Shown here: piece after piece, positions 63,268 to 64,000 of the stretch
Position numbering within the stretch: the stretch's first letter is position 1
How the letters are laid out: each line of letters starts with the position of its first letter
NCBI GenBank assembly: GCA_021292105.1
Contig: CM037874.1
Coordinates: 16,226,615-16,290,614, forward strand
DNA length: 64,000 nt
Source of the DNA: Anadara kagoshimensis
Lineage: Eukaryota > Mollusca > Bivalvia > Arcoida > Arcidae
Reading direction: 5' to 3'
The notes under the pieces: model-generated
What the model was told of the DNA's origin: nothing
The model's input: the letters and a program-made list of their open reading frames with translations, nothing else
Databases searched by the model: none
Translations under genes and position numbers: made by a program

Positions 63268-64000
63268 GTACATTCTATAGCATAATGCACATTTAATGCA
63301 TGAAAAATCATGATTTTTGCTTTTAAATACTTTTATGTCACAAACATAAGGCCATATAAAAGCCATCCCTTTTGTTTTGCTTCTATTACAGATTTGTCTG
63401 CAAATAAACTTTGCTGATATTGTTTTCTTATTTAAATCATGTTTAACAATCAATGTCTCTCACCCCTAGGTTTGAAAAAGTTTGTCAGTTCACTTGTCAA
63501 GGTTGATGGGATTTTCTCATGGTACTCTAGTGTCCTCCGCCATCCATGACTTGACCACTTCTATATAAGTGAAAGATTCTCGACTAGGGTGTAAGACATC
63601 AATACTCCACACCACTCCAAATTTAGGTTTTTCCCTTGAATCATGCAGCCAAAGCTTCTAATTTACGTTGCTTCTAGAACATGCAACCTGTCACCATGAT
63701 GATACTGATATGACAATAACTACAAAGTTAGTTTAAATGTTAGATTTTCGGTATATATATATGTAGAAATTAACTTATTCTCTGTCTGGCCATCTGTCAA
63801 TTAGTTTCTGGACAATTACTCAAAACAAATATCAGATTAATTGTAACTATATTTGGTTTGTAGTATGAAAAAGAAAGCATAAATGGTTTTCGATAAGAAT
63901 CAACATGATCTTTGTTTATGATCTAATGGAGTATAGGGTGGCCTGGTATCAGTCTTCTTTAGAAACAGCTGAAGTTTTGAACTGTTGATATTTATTTAAA
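63268..64000. other. P450 intron 4 (start), with SINE family A
   Basis: No further P450 exon is recognised before the window ends. A family-A SINE occupies about 63455-63620 (GTTTGAAAAAGTTTGTCAGT, GGTACTCTAGTGTCCTCCGC, TATATAAGTGAAAGATTCTC). The rest is AT-rich with no recognised feature. Confidence 0.6.

Overview
This window is eukaryotic nuclear DNA, most likely from a bivalve mollusc. It is strongly AT-rich. Its genes are split into short exons with GT-AG introns, and it is packed with tRNA-derived SINEs, fold-back elements and minisatellites. The organism call rests on general repeat character and on metazoan gene content; I could not match it to a named species. No prokaryotic or viral gene set is present.

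Three protein-coding genes can be supported by exon-by-exon translation with matching splice phases. (1) Plus strand, 5034-18093: the 3' part (eight exons, about 300 residues) of a phosphorylase kinase catalytic gamma subunit. The exons for the glycine-rich loop and the catalytic lysine were not found and probably lie left of the window. (2) Minus strand, 59866-29591: a complete LZTR1 homologue, 20 exons and 762 residues, with kelch repeats followed by two BTB-BACK modules. (3) Plus strand, from 60146 to beyond the right edge: the first four exons of a cytochrome P450 of the CYP4 clan. PHKG and LZTR1 converge (about 11.5 kb between stop codons). LZTR1 and the P450 diverge from a shared 279-bp promoter region with two ETS-like sites. 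The three genes have no evident common pathway (glycogenolysis control, CUL3-dependent RAS turnover, lipid or xenobiotic oxidation).

Layout: 1-480 remnant of a zinc-finger (hAT-derived) gene; 767-1896 hAT-type non-autonomous element; 2159-3549 interspersed element with 145-bp internal repeats; 5034-18093 PHKG, with a nearly 2-kb minisatellite in one intron and several 100-370 bp tandem duplications; 18094-29590 convergent intergenic/UTR sequence; 29591-59866 LZTR1, whose introns hold a 4.9-kb piggyBac-type element, a LINE tail, many SINEs and fold-back elements; 59867-60145 bidirectional promoter; 60146-64000 start of the P450.

The most interesting signals are in the non-coding DNA. A minisatellite's two unit types look like opposite-strand CpG decay products. 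A piggyBac-type element carries about 410-bp repeats, each with an RFX X-box-like palindrome. Another minisatellite appears to have grown from a splice donor. The end of the LZTR1 coding region is repeated in its 3' flank. No CRISPR array, operon or novel enzymatic system is present.
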